Positions 7,072 through 17,102 are shown, counted from the stretch's first letter. The stretch is 64,000 nt of DNA from Aliivibrio sp. EL58 (GCF_900312675.1 NZ_OMPC01000001.1:1066963-1130962); one strand, 5' to 3'. Numbers and translations are program-made. Notes: a model not told the origin generated them from the letters alone.

Positions 7072-9459
7072 TTGAAAAATTTAAAACTATCCGTTCTTGC
7101 GGTGTCGATGTCTATCATTTTTGGTGCATTAAGTACTCCAGTTTTGGCAATTACATCACAAGACACAGAGCAACAAATAAATATATCTTCACAAGAAGAG
7201 ACATTTTCAGCGATGCGAACTCGTTGGGCTTCGTATTTCTTAGGTGATCCTAATTTACCAATGAATGCAAAGTTAAGTGCTGAAGTTACCGTTATTAATA
7301 ATGAAGCATTAGAGTTACTTAAAAATCTACAGCTTAATAAAGAAGGGTTGTGGGCAGATGTTTCTCTTGATAATGATAGTTCAGAAGGCCGTTTACAATT
7401 AGGAGCTCAGTTATATAAGACTTATCAACGCATATTTACGCTTGCTCGTGCATATAAGTTGAAAGGAGGAGAGCTTGAAGGTGATTCAAAATTACGTGAA
7501 ATGGTCATTGATAGTTTGGCGTTTCTAAACGAGCATTATTATCAGGTAGGTACTGCAGAGTATGGTAATTGGTGGCAATGGGAGCTAGGAATTAGCCGTG
7601 TTGTTAATAATACACTGATTATTTTATATGATGATATCCCCTATGAAATTATAGCCAATTATATTGATGCGACTCGTTATTTTGTACCTCGAGCAACTCA
7701 CCTAAGTGAAGGCTATGGAGCTCCGTATTCGAGTGCGCCTTTAATGTGGGAATCTACAGGGGGAAATCGTACCGATAATGCTCAGGTTGTCCTGATCCGA
7801 GGGCTACTTGAAAATAATGAAAGTGAAATAAAAGAGGCAATTGAAGCGCTATCAAGTGTCATTCCTTATGTAGAAGAGGGCGATGGTTTTTATAAGGACG
7901 GCTCTTATATTCAACATAAAGATTTACCTTACAGTGGTACGTATGGACAAGTAATGATTGAAGGGCTAGGCATGTTACTAGGTGTGGTATCAAATACACC
8001 GTACCAAGCCAAAGATCCTAATTTGCAAAAAATATACCCGCTGTTACTAGAATCTTTCGCCCCATTAATGGTTGATGGCCGCATGATGGATATGGTTAAT
8101 GGTCGTGCTATCTCTCGTGTTTATGGACAAAATGATAGAGTGGGTCAGTCAATTCTAAGTGCAATGATGCTTTATTTAGAGGGGGCGCCACCAGAATATA
8201 AACAGCCGCTCGAAGTATTTATCAAATCGCAATTAGTGAACTCAAAGAATGGATTAGAGAGGTCGGGCATTTTAAGTGCGTATCAGATTGCTCATACATT
8301 GATGCAATCTAAAGATATTACGACGAATAAGCCTGTATTCCATAAACAATTTGCAGAAATGGATCGAACGGTACACCACCGTAACAATTGGTCTTTTGGT
8401 ATTGCAATGCATTCGAAACGTGTTGGTAACTACGAATGTATAAATAATGAAAACCTAAAAGGTTGGCATACAGCAGATGGAATGACATATTTGTATAATG
8501 AGCAAGATCATTATCAAAATGGTTATTGGGTAACAGTTGATCCATATAAATTGGCAGGTACGACGACTCTTTTAGTTGAAAGAGATATTTGTACTGGTCA
8601 GCTTTCAACGCAGCGAGATGGACGTAACCGTTTAATGGGATGGACTGGTGGTACGGTACTTGAAAGTTACGGTGTAACTGGTATGGATTTTGTTAATTTT
8701 AACCGTGATCTGAAGGCTAAAAAATCCTGGTTCATGTTTGATGACGAAATTATTGCTTTAGGCTCTGCTATTGACAATTCAAGCGATAAAAAAGCGATTA
8801 CTACGATTGAAAACCGTAAAATTGATTCAGAGTCAGTCGTTAAAGTTAATGGTAGCGTGTTAGGTCTAGATAATGAGTTTGTTGGTAAATTAGAGCGATT
8901 ATCAATTAAATACAGTGATTCAAAAGCTCCGCTGCAATACGTGAGTTTAGACGAGCAACCAATAACCATTTCTAAAAAATGCCGTTCTGGTGATTGGTCT
9001 GATATTGGCAATAATAAAGGTTCTTTAGAGGCATGTTTTGTTGAAGCAACAATCGAGCATAAAGGGGATCTTGGTACATATGCTTATGCAATTATTCCAG
9101 AACAAGAAACAGTAGTTATGCCAGCTGTAACCATAGTTTCTAATACCAGTGATGTTCAAGCAGTAATGCATAACAAACTAGGTGTTTTTGCAGCTAACTT
9201 TTTTGATGATGGTAAAGCGGGTCATATTGAATCTGACTCCTCAATGTCGATTATAACTAAAGAGAGCAGTGGTTTAGTTACTATTTCAGTATCTGATCCT
9301 ACTCGTAGTTGGTTTAATACTAAATTTGAAATTGATGGTCAGTTTGAAATTGTGACTGATATTGAAAGTCGTATAACGTTAAATAGCAATAAGGTTTCGG
9401 CAGATCTATCTGATTTAGCTGGTTCAAGTTATACGTTTACATTAAAACGCATTAAGTAA
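7072..9459 (+). CDS. polysaccharide lyase family 8 (hyaluronate/chondroitin AC lyase type), exported
   Basis: A 795-residue lyase with a cleavable signal peptide ('STPVLA', cleavage after residue 26). The start is TTG, with AAGGA six bases upstream overlapping the porin stop. The alpha-toroid carries the PL8 active site: Asn232 in 'TGGNRTDN', His282 and Tyr291 in 'QHKDLPYSGTYG' (spaced nine residues, as in pneumococcal hyaluronate lyase) and Arg345/Arg349 in 'NGRAISR'. Aromatic 'NWWQWELG' at 166-173 lines the cleft. The C-terminal half is the beta-sandwich region. The family cleaves hyaluronan, chondroitin or xanthan by beta-elimination; xanthan is unlikely given the PTS and uronyl hydrolase. 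No sulfatase is visible in the window. Confidence 0.92.
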   Translation: MKNLKLSVLAVSMSIIFGALSTPVLAITSQDTEQQINISSQEETFSAMRTRWASYFLGDPNLPMNAKLSAEVTVINNEALELLKNLQLNKEGLWADVSLDNDSSEGRLQLGAQLYKTYQRIFTLARAYKLKGGELEGDSKLREMVIDSLAFLNEHYYQVGTAEYGNWWQWELGISRVVNNTLIILYDDIPYEIIANYIDATRYFVPRATHLSEGYGAPYSSAPLMWESTGGNRTDNAQVVLIRGLLENNESEIKEAIEALSSVIPYVEEGDGFYKDGSYIQHKDLPYSGTYGQVMIEGLGMLLGVVSNTPYQAKDPNLQKIYPLLLESFAPLMVDGRMMDMVNGRAISRVYGQNDRVGQSILSAMMLYLEGAPPEYKQPLEVFIKSQLVNSKNGLERSGILSAYQIAHTLMQSKDITTNKPVFHKQFAEMDRTVHHRNNWSFGIAMHSKRVGNYECINNENLKGWHTADGMTYLYNEQDHYQNGYWVTVDPYKLAGTTTLLVERDICTGQLSTQRDGRNRLMGWTGGTVLESYGVTGMDFVNFNRDLKAKKSWFMFDDEIIALGSAIDNSSDKKAITTIENRKIDSESVVKVNGSVLGLDNEFVGKLERLSIKYSDSKAPLQYVSLDEQPITISKKCRSGDWSDIGNNKGSLEACFVEATIEHKGDLGTYAYAIIPEQETVVMPAVTIVSNTSDVQAVMHNKLGVFAANFFDDGKAGHIESDSSMSIITKESSGLVTISVSDPTRSWFNTKFEIDGQFEIVTDIESRITLNSNKVSADLSDLAGSSYTFTLKRIK

Positions 9460-9464
9460 GATAA

Positions 9465-11825
9465 ATGATGAAATCGTTTAAATATACTACCATCGCATTA
9501 ATTGTTGGTGTGTTAACCGGTTGTGGTGGTTCAGATGAAAAAAATGAACCATTAAAATCTGAAATTCAATTTATTGATTTTCGTGCACAGTGGAATAGTT
9601 ATTTTATTGGCGATTCATCACTACCGTTTGATGACGAGCTACATACAGTAGTTAACAAGCTTAATTCTCAAACTAAAGTGTGGTTGGCAAACCACACTTT
9701 ATCTAGAACTGGTTTGTGGTCTGATATACGTCTTGATGTTCCTAATAATGAATTGGGTAATCAATTACACAAAACATACCAACGATTGTTGTCTATGGCT
9801 CGTGTATATAATTTACCTGGAGGGAAATTTAAAGGAAATGCTGATTTAAACAGAATCATTATTGAAAGTTTAGAATTATTAAATCAACAATATTACAAAA
9901 CTGATGTACAAGAGTTTGGTAATTGGTGGCATTGGCAAGTTGGTATTCCTAAAAATATAAATGACATTTTATTGCTAATGGGTAGTAATATTAATACTAA
10001 ACTACTAAAGCAATACATTAATGCCACTCGATATTTTGTTCCGAACCCAACACATTTTAGTGAAGGACTGGGGGCTGGAAGTTCAAGTAGTCCAAAACCT
10101 TTTGAAACAACTGGAGCGAATAGAATTGATAATGCACGAGTAGTATTAATTCGTAGTGTTTTAGAAAATAATGAAAATGAATTTAAAGCTGCTATTGATG
10201 CAATTATTCCTGTTATCGATTACGTTGATAATAGTGACGGTTTTTATATCGATGATTCATTTATACAGCACAAAGATATTCCATATACGGGGACGTATGG
10301 AAATGAATTAATTAAAGGCCTAGGAATGATGTTAGGGGCGATTGAAGAGACAGATATTTCATTTTCTGATAAGTTTTCTAATATTTATCCTATTATTTTT
10401 AATTCATTTTCACCTTTAATGATTGATGGGCGCATGATGGATTTTGTTAATGGTCGTGCTATATCGAGAGTTTCTGGGCAAAATCATAAGATCGGACATT
10501 CTATTATTGAGTCAATGTTATTGTATGTTGAATCAGCAAAAGGGGATGATAAAGATAAGCTTAAATCCTTAATTAAAACTCAAATATTGAATGATACTTT
10601 CCTAGATTATTTTGGTTTTGTTACTTCAATTAATACATATCAATTAGCACAGAATATTGTGAGTGATGATAGCATTTTATTGTTGAATCAACACAAAGAA
10701 CATCATCAATTTCCTGCAATGGATAGAGTTGTGCACCACCGTGATACTTGGTCATTTGGGGTTGCTATGCACTCAAATCGTGTAGGTAACTATGAGTGTG
10801 TTAATGGTGAAAATTTAAAGGGGTGGTATACATCTGATGGAATGAACTATTTATATAATAACCAACTTGATCACTATACTGGTTACTTTGCGATTGTAGA
10901 CCCCTATCAATTAGCAGGAACAACAGTTCTTGATGAAGTTAGAGAGAACTGTTCAGGGCAAAGAAGTGAACAACGTGATGGGCGACAAGATCTAATTGAA
11001 TGGTCAGGAGGCACTTCTTTAGAAGGTTATGGTGTTGCGGGGTTTGATTTTACAAATTATAACGATCTTTTAAAAGCTAAAAAATCGTGGTTTATGTTTG
11101 ATGATGAAATTGTTGCCTTAGGATCTGATATTAAAAATAATAGCAGCAGTAATGCAAAGACTATTATTGAAAATAGAAAAATAGAATGTGGTTCTGAAAT
11201 TGTAATAAATAACAGTAATTATATTGAAAATCCTAATTTTATAGGAGAACTTAAAAATTTAGATATAAAAGTTCCAAATCAAATCAATCCAATTTCTTAT
11301 GTTGTATTGGGTAGTAATAATACAACAATTGAAATTAAAGAAAATAAAGGTAAGTGGTCTGATATTGGTACTGGTTATGGTGCCTTATCTAATTGTTTTG
11401 TTACTGCGTCTATAAATCATGAAATGATGAATGATAGTTATAAATATATGATCATTCCAAACGATAGTAATAAAGAAGATTCGGTAGCAGCAATTGAAAT
11501 TATACGAAATGACTCAATTACACATGCTGTTAATCATAACAAGTTAAATATATTAGCCGCTAATTTTTGGAAACCAGGTTCTGCGGGTATGGTTACTGCG
11601 TTGACCCCTTTATCTATTATGATAAAGAAAAAAGGAGATGAAATTAAAATTTCGGTTTCAGATCCTATGCACTCGCAACAACCAATAAAGTTTGTGTTAA
11701 ATACATCATTTGTAATAAGTGATGATGTACATGATCGCGTTTATATAGATGACAGAAACTTAACTGTTGATCTTAATGATTTATATGGCGACACCTATAC
11801 TTTTTCATTAAAGGAAAAAAACTAA
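9465..11825 (+). CDS. polysaccharide lyase family 8, lipoprotein
   Basis: A 786-residue paralogue of the preceding enzyme with a lipoprotein signal, lipobox 'VLTGC' and Cys20 as the acylated residue. Active-site residues are all present: Asn219 in 'TGANRIDN', His269 and Tyr278 in 'QHKDIPYTGTYG', and Arg331/Arg335 in 'NGRAISR'. It starts 5 bases after the first lyase and its stop overlaps the next start by one base. The two lyases look like an old tandem duplication whose copies took different locations, one free and one membrane-anchored. Codon use here is more AT-rich than in the first copy. Substrate is likely the same class of glycosaminoglycan. Confidence 0.92.
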   Translation: MMKSFKYTTIALIVGVLTGCGGSDEKNEPLKSEIQFIDFRAQWNSYFIGDSSLPFDDELHTVVNKLNSQTKVWLANHTLSRTGLWSDIRLDVPNNELGNQLHKTYQRLLSMARVYNLPGGKFKGNADLNRIIIESLELLNQQYYKTDVQEFGNWWHWQVGIPKNINDILLLMGSNINTKLLKQYINATRYFVPNPTHFSEGLGAGSSSSPKPFETTGANRIDNARVVLIRSVLENNENEFKAAIDAIIPVIDYVDNSDGFYIDDSFIQHKDIPYTGTYGNELIKGLGMMLGAIEETDISFSDKFSNIYPIIFNSFSPLMIDGRMMDFVNGRAISRVSGQNHKIGHSIIESMLLYVESAKGDDKDKLKSLIKTQILNDTFLDYFGFVTSINTYQLAQNIVSDDSILLLNQHKEHHQFPAMDRVVHHRDTWSFGVAMHSNRVGNYECVNGENLKGWYTSDGMNYLYNNQLDHYTGYFAIVDPYQLAGTTVLDEVRENCSGQRSEQRDGRQDLIEWSGGTSLEGYGVAGFDFTNYNDLLKAKKSWFMFDDEIVALGSDIKNNSSSNAKTIIENRKIECGSEIVINNSNYIENPNFIGELKNLDIKVPNQINPISYVVLGSNNTTIEIKENKGKWSDIGTGYGALSNCFVTASINHEMMNDSYKYMIIPNDSNKEDSVAAIEIIRNDSITHAVNHNKLNILAANFWKPGSAGMVTALTPLSIMIKKKGDEIKISVSDPMHSQQPIKFVLNTSFVISDDVHDRVYIDDRNLTVDLNDLYGDTYTFSLKEKN

Positions 11826-13627
11826 TGAACTGTAATAAGAATAAATATATTTTAGCTATAGGTATATCTTTTGCTCTAACTGGTTGCGGTAATGAAAGTG
11901 CAGATAAACCAAAAATACCAACATTACCTCAGATTGATAGTAGTAAACCAGTTATTGGTGATTTTAAAAATATAATAGTCCCTAACCTAGAAGAGCTTGC
12001 AGGTCTTAGTGGAACCGAACTTATTTCAGGAATTGAAAAGCAATTAAATTCGGGCTTAACCGCGAAATCAGGCCAATTTAAAATCATCCCAAAATGGGGG
12101 ATGGGAGCATCTAATGCATGGGATGTAACAAATTTAAATGTAGTTCAAAATGGTGATAAGTATGTACTTGAAACTAAAATAGAAAAAGGTGTAATGGGTG
12201 CGCCATCAAGCTCTAATACAGTTACTAATGGATTTAGTTTTCTGATTGAACTGCCAAATGGTTTAGTTAAAGAAGCATCAATGTCTTATAAGTTTAAATT
12301 AGGCACCTCTCTTGGTTATGGTAGTTCTTCTAAGTCACCTGATTACATTTTTTTGGGAGGATTTACCAGTGGTGATCCATTAGTTGAAAACAAGCCAAGT
12401 GCAGAAGGTAGTGGGTTCACTTATAAATTATCTACTGATCGTTATGGTTATTTGAATACAAGATTTATGGATGGAAATAAAGATCTATTTAATCAACAAT
12501 TTCAAAAACTTGGCAAACCATTAAAAGCTAACAATCAAGCATGGAATATTGTTCAATTAAATATTCAAGCGAATGATTTTTTTGCAGGGGTGCCATTAGA
12601 TAATGGTTCAATTGCCGTTCTGCACGATACTGTACAAATTGCACCGAAAGCGGGGTCGTTTAGTGATAGGACGTTAATAAACAGTACTCATAATTATAAA
12701 TTAACAACGTTATTTGAATTCTACCGTCATTATAAGCATGGAGCAGATCAAGATAATGCTTTACAACAACAAGTCATTCAAATTAAAGACTTAGCCATTG
12801 CTTGGAATGATGAAACAGTGACATTGCCAGATGTTCCTGTTGAACCAGCACCAGTAAATGCTTGTACTGAAAAAGGATTTGATCAAGCAAGAAATCTAGA
12901 CCTTTCGAAACTTAAGGGGTTAACCGGACAGGCGCTTATTGATGGTATTGAAAATCAGTTAGGTGATAAGAATAGTTTATCTTCTGATTATAATACGAGT
13001 CGTAATAACATGGCTGTTGTTGATTTTGGCGGAGAACTTGCTTTGGAAGTAACATATATGGCTGGGCAGGGTTCAGTTAATGATGCAGAAAATGGCTCTA
13101 GCTTGAAGGTACCATTCCCTATATCTGAGACCTCTCTTTCTGGAGCCTGTATGGCTTATGATGTATTTTTAGATAAAGATTCATCAACGAATAATGACCT
13201 GATTTTCTTACCAAATATTAGTTTAGTTAACGGAACTGATGTTATATCGGATCATCGTTATTCAACCAGTAAATATAAGCGCTTTGCAGCTAAATTTAGC
13301 AACCCACCACATAAAGATTTAGGTTGGTTAGATATTGGTAAGACATATACGAGTAAAGGGAATTGGCATCCAACAATTCAAACAGTATCGTTTGATGGAA
13401 CAGGATTGGGCAGTATTGATTACATTTTAGCTGGAAATACGTACTTTAAAACGGATCCTAACAAGTTTAGCGGAGAAGCATTTAATACCGTATTACATCA
13501 ACTTGTCGAGCCTGACCTTGTAGATACTGTTAGTTTTACTACTAACTTTGATTCTTATCGTCATACATCTGGTGGTAATGAAGATCAAACCATTCGCTTT
13601 AAAAATATTGCGATTGGTTGGAAATAA
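11825..13627 (+). CDS. lipoprotein with two tandem homologous domains, function unknown
   Basis: A 600-residue protein with a lipobox 'FALTGC' (Cys21). The mature part has two related units, about residues 53-340 and 357-600. Each begins with a similar motif ('LAGLSGTELISGIEKQL' and 'LKGLTGQALIDGIENQL') and ends with another ('FEFYRHYKHGADQDN' to 'IKDLAIAW', and 'FDSYRHTSGGNEDQ' to 'FKNIAIGW'). The beta-rich pattern with Gly-rich turns and 'YIFLGGF' resembles a jelly-roll of the PL14/PL20 lyase type or a carbohydrate-binding module, but I recognise no definite family or catalytic set. Its start overlaps the PL8 lipoprotein stop (TAATG). A role in binding or cutting the same polysaccharide at the cell surface is inference. 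Confidence 0.7.
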   Translation: MNCNKNKYILAIGISFALTGCGNESADKPKIPTLPQIDSSKPVIGDFKNIIVPNLEELAGLSGTELISGIEKQLNSGLTAKSGQFKIIPKWGMGASNAWDVTNLNVVQNGDKYVLETKIEKGVMGAPSSSNTVTNGFSFLIELPNGLVKEASMSYKFKLGTSLGYGSSSKSPDYIFLGGFTSGDPLVENKPSAEGSGFTYKLSTDRYGYLNTRFMDGNKDLFNQQFQKLGKPLKANNQAWNIVQLNIQANDFFAGVPLDNGSIAVLHDTVQIAPKAGSFSDRTLINSTHNYKLTTLFEFYRHYKHGADQDNALQQQVIQIKDLAIAWNDETVTLPDVPVEPAPVNACTEKGFDQARNLDLSKLKGLTGQALIDGIENQLGDKNSLSSDYNTSRNNMAVVDFGGELALEVTYMAGQGSVNDAENGSSLKVPFPISETSLSGACMAYDVFLDKDSSTNNDLIFLPNISLVNGTDVISDHRYSTSKYKRFAAKFSNPPHKDLGWLDIGKTYTSKGNWHPTIQTVSFDGTGLGSIDYILAGNTYFKTDPNKFSGEAFNTVLHQLVEPDLVDTVSFTTNFDSYRHTSGGNEDQTIRFKNIAIGWK

Positions 13628-13653
13628 ATAGTACTTCGTGTTCTATTGATAAT

Positions 13654-13684
13654 AGCCGCTTAATAATATTGAGCGGCTTTTTTA
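13654..13684 (+). terminator. terminator of the porin-lyase operon
   Basis: AGCCGCT and AGCGGCT form a 7-base-pair stem with an 11-base loop, followed directly by a run of six T. It lies 27 bases after the last lipoprotein gene and closes the plus-strand unit. Confidence 0.85.
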
Positions 13685-13812
13685 TTGACGTTTGATTTGA
13701 TAAACCACGTTCAATTGATTCAGTTAAATTACGTTACCCCGATCAAATTCTGCTTTTTTAAACCTGATATTCTTATGAATACTAATGATTTTCCTTACCA
13801 AGGATGGTGGTT

Positions 13813-16107
13813 ATGCGTCATGTTTTCAGTTTGAACTTATGGTTTGTTTTTTTAGCTTCATTTCTTTTTACACCGTATTTATATGCAGAGCCAACACAAG
13901 AGATGTCTCGTCCTAAAATAGCTTTGGTACTTGCTGGTGGTGGTGCAAAAGGGGCGGCGCATATTGGCGTATTAAAAGCGCTTGAAGAGTTAAATATACC
14001 CATAGATATTATTACAGGAACCAGTATGGGGGCGTATGTCGGTGGTCTTTATGCTACAGGAAAATCGGCCTCTGAGATTGAAGCGTATTTGCATACCGTT
14101 GATTGGTACAGTGGCTATCAAGATGAGGTCGGCAGAGAAGAGAAAAACAGCCGAGATAAAAAGTATGAAGATAGATTTGCGATAAACCCATCGTTAGGAA
14201 TAAGAAAAGAAGGCTTAAAATCACCAAAATCAGCGATTCAAGGACAGAATATGTTGAAGATTTTACGTGAAACCTCTGGTAACCCCGTATCTGTTGTATC
14301 GTTTGATGATTTTCCGATTCGCTACCGTTCAGTCGCGACCGATATTGTTTCAATGGAAGAGGTAGTTATCGACCATGGTTTATTGGTTGATGCAATGATG
14401 GCAAGCATGTCGGTTCCTGGTGCGTTACCACCTTATGAGGTTGAGACTAAGCTGCTTATCGATGGTGGCGTAACCAATAACATGCCCGTTGAGCTCGCAA
14501 AAGAGATGGGGGCGGATATTGTCATTGCGGTAGATATTAGCTCAAATTATATGACTAAAGAGCAGATAGGATCGTTATTTGATGTGGCATCTCAATTAAC
14601 TAACTTTATGGTTAAACGCAGTACTCAAGAGCAAGCGGAATTTTTAACAGATAAAGATATTTTATTGCAGCCTCGAGTTGGTGATATTGAAACGACTGAT
14701 TTTTCAAGTATGCCGAGAGCGTATCAAGAGGGCTACGATACTGCAATGACACTGAAATCACGTCTGCAATCTTTAGCGGTTACTCCTAACCAATATGCTC
14801 AATACAGGAACAAGATAAAGCAGCAATCAGCTAATGTTCGTTTAGCTCAAGGCACAATCATTGATAAGGTGGATGTTGAAAATCGTAGCCATTATGAGAG
14901 CTATAAATTAGAGCGTTTTATTCAATTTGAGCAAGGTTCACCGCTTAACAGTGATTATGTTGAAGACAAAATTCACGCTTTATACGCAACCAATCGCTTT
15001 GAAACGATCACTTATTTAGTTGAAGAAGATAACAATGAAAATGTATTAAAAGTGACTGCAAAAGAGAAAGAGTGGGGGCCTAATTATTTAAATTTTCGTT
15101 TTTTCTTAGAAGAGGATTTTGATACGCACAGTCAATATGGTCTTGGTGCTTCAATTAATTTTACCGATTTAAACGATTATGGCGCCGAGTTACGCACAAA
15201 TGTTGAATTAGGAACAGATAAGATATTTGATGCGACCATTCATTATCCTTTTTATTTAAATCATCACTTCTTTGTGCAATCAAACATGATGTATAGCGAT
15301 AAAAAACGCTCAATATCGACAAGCAGTTTAGAAGATAAAGAGCCAAACAGCAGCATGAGTTTTTATCCTGTTAACCTTCGAGATTTTAACGTAGATGCTT
15401 TATTTGGTGTGGAAGCAACAAAAGATCAGCAGTTAAAAACTGGAATTTTATATGCCAAAGGAAGTCATGAATTAACCGGACTGTCGGCGTATGGAAGAAC
15501 GGAATATGAACGTTTAGGTGCAACGCTTGAATATAACTTTGATAGTTTAGACAGTATTTCATTGCCGACGCATGGTTCGTTAATAAATGCACGTTACCTA
15601 TATGCATTCAATAAGGTAAATAGCCGAGATGTAGAAGGCTCTGATCATTCAGAACAATACATCGATGAATTTACAGCAGAAGCGTTATTTGCCAGAAGCA
15701 TTGAAAGACATACTTTCATTGGTAGTGCGGAATACGGAATAACAAACAGTGATGATTACTTGGTTCCAGTTAATCCGATTGAGCTTGGAGGGTTTAATCA
15801 CTTATCAGGCTTGCCACGAAACAGTTTGATTGGTGCAAACAAAATTTATGGACGTCTCACTTATCGATATCGTTGGTTTGAGAATGATTTAGGCATGTTT
15901 AAAACGGCGGTTTATTTGGGGGCATCAGCAGAATACGGTGGGTTATGGTCAATGAAATCAACAGACATTAGCTCTGCACCACTAATTTTTTCAGGCTCGT
16001 TGTTTGGAGGGATCGACACGCCAATTGGGCCGATTATTCTGTCTTATGGGCGAGCAGAAAACGGATTAGATTCTGTGTATTTAATTGTGGGTAATACGCA
16101 GCAATAA
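13813..16107 (+). CDS. patatin-like phospholipase with outer-membrane barrel (PlpD-type, type Vd)
   Basis: About 764 residues. After a signal peptide ('FLASFLFTPYLYA') comes a patatin domain: oxyanion motif GGGAKG near 42-47, nucleophile Ser71 in GTSMG, and Asp217 in 'DGG'. A POTRA-like stretch ('LAQGTIIDKVDVENRS' onward, near 340-420) and a C-terminal BamA/TpsB-like beta-barrel follow, ending 'YLIVGNTQQ'. This arrangement is that of PlpD, in which the barrel exports the lipase. I prefer the ATG at 13813, eight bases after AAGGA, over the ATG at 13804, which overlaps that ribosome binding site. It stands alone between terminators. It may be an exported phospholipase A acting on host or neighbour membranes. 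Confidence 0.85.
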   Translation: MRHVFSLNLWFVFLASFLFTPYLYAEPTQEMSRPKIALVLAGGGAKGAAHIGVLKALEELNIPIDIITGTSMGAYVGGLYATGKSASEIEAYLHTVDWYSGYQDEVGREEKNSRDKKYEDRFAINPSLGIRKEGLKSPKSAIQGQNMLKILRETSGNPVSVVSFDDFPIRYRSVATDIVSMEEVVIDHGLLVDAMMASMSVPGALPPYEVETKLLIDGGVTNNMPVELAKEMGADIVIAVDISSNYMTKEQIGSLFDVASQLTNFMVKRSTQEQAEFLTDKDILLQPRVGDIETTDFSSMPRAYQEGYDTAMTLKSRLQSLAVTPNQYAQYRNKIKQQSANVRLAQGTIIDKVDVENRSHYESYKLERFIQFEQGSPLNSDYVEDKIHALYATNRFETITYLVEEDNNENVLKVTAKEKEWGPNYLNFRFFLEEDFDTHSQYGLGASINFTDLNDYGAELRTNVELGTDKIFDATIHYPFYLNHHFFVQSNMMYSDKKRSISTSSLEDKEPNSSMSFYPVNLRDFNVDALFGVEATKDQQLKTGILYAKGSHELTGLSAYGRTEYERLGATLEYNFDSLDSISLPTHGSLINARYLYAFNKVNSRDVEGSDHSEQYIDEFTAEALFARSIERHTFIGSAEYGITNSDDYLVPVNPIELGGFNHLSGLPRNSLIGANKIYGRLTYRYRWFENDLGMFKTAVYLGASAEYGGLWSMKSTDISSAPLIFSGSLFGGIDTPIGPIILSYGRAENGLDSVYLIVGNTQQ

Positions 16108-16188
16108 ATAATCAATACTTGAAACATAAGAACATTAACGAAAGCTAAGGTACTATGTATTTACAAGGATAGTTTATAAGGGATTATT

Positions 16189-17061
16189 GTGAGCTGGATA
16201 TTATTTACGTTATTGGCGGCATTTAGCCAATCATGGCGCAATGCGTTTCAAAGCCGATTAAGCAAAGAGATGAATGTGATTGGCGTGACGTTGTCACGAT
16301 TCTTGTGGGCTGGTCCGTTAGCGGCGCTCTATCTGTTTGCTCTGTATAGTTATAACCCTGTCTCTATTCCTACGTTTACTTCGCATTCTTATCTCTACAT
16401 TATTGGTGCATCCATCATGCAAATAGTAGCGACTGGACTGATGGTGGTGTTGTTTAAGCAGAAAAATTTTGCGATTGGTGCTGGTCTTGCAAAAAGTGAA
16501 GCGCCAGTTGCCGCGTTTTTAGGCGTTCTTTTCTTTGGTACTTCATTATCACTATTAGGATGGGCAGGCGTGGCAGTTGGAGCCATTGCGGTCTTTATGT
16601 TGAGTTGTCCTGATGGACTCCGTAGTCTCTCATTAAAAACAGCATTGATTGGACTCGCCTGCAGTACTTCTTTTGCCTTAACATCACTTTGGGTAAGAGA
16701 AGCAAGTCTTACCATCGACTTGCCTTTTCCACATCGTGCAGCTTGGGTACTGTTACTCGTTATTTTGTTGCAAACCGTATTACTTGTGGGTTATATGTTA
16801 GCCAAAGACCGTAAGACATTATACGCGATGTTTATCAAACCTAAATTGGTTGTTATGACTAGCATCGCAAGCTTTATTGGCTCACTTGGCTGGTTTAGCG
16901 CTATGTCTTTACAAACGGTTCCTCTTGTAAAAACGCTTGGACAAGTAGAGGTATTCTTTACCATGCTGATCTCCCTCTTTTGGTTAAAAGAGGGGATTAA
17001 ACGTAAAGACATGCTTGCCCTGCTATTAATTGCAATGGCTGCAGTATTGGTTATGTGGTAG
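16189..17061 (+). CDS. EamA/DMT-family transporter
   Basis: A 290-residue membrane protein with about ten hydrophobic segments in two similar halves of five, the plan of the drug/metabolite transporter superfamily. 'VATGLMVVLFKQKNFAIGAGLAKSE' in the first half and 'SLQTVPLVKTLGQVEVFF' in the second resemble EamA repeats. The start is GTG with AAGGGA about seven bases upstream. Substrates of this family range from amino acids to amines and cannot be read from sequence. The gene is 81 bases downstream of the patatin gene and converges with the EIIC-EAL gene. Confidence 0.8.
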   Translation: MSWILFTLLAAFSQSWRNAFQSRLSKEMNVIGVTLSRFLWAGPLAALYLFALYSYNPVSIPTFTSHSYLYIIGASIMQIVATGLMVVLFKQKNFAIGAGLAKSEAPVAAFLGVLFFGTSLSLLGWAGVAVGAIAVFMLSCPDGLRSLSLKTALIGLACSTSFALTSLWVREASLTIDLPFPHRAAWVLLLVILLQTVLLVGYMLAKDRKTLYAMFIKPKLVVMTSIASFIGSLGWFSAMSLQTVPLVKTLGQVEVFFTMLISLFWLKEGIKRKDMLALLLIAMAAVLVMW

Positions 17062-17102
17062 ATAAGATTTTTTATCAATCACAGATGATTAATTACCCGT
17101 GA

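Noticed and set aside
17062..17102. Terminator between the DMT gene and the EIIC-EAL gene
   Set aside because: Only a six-base-pair stem (AATCAC/GTGATT) with a long loop and no proper T-run is present; too weak to annotate.
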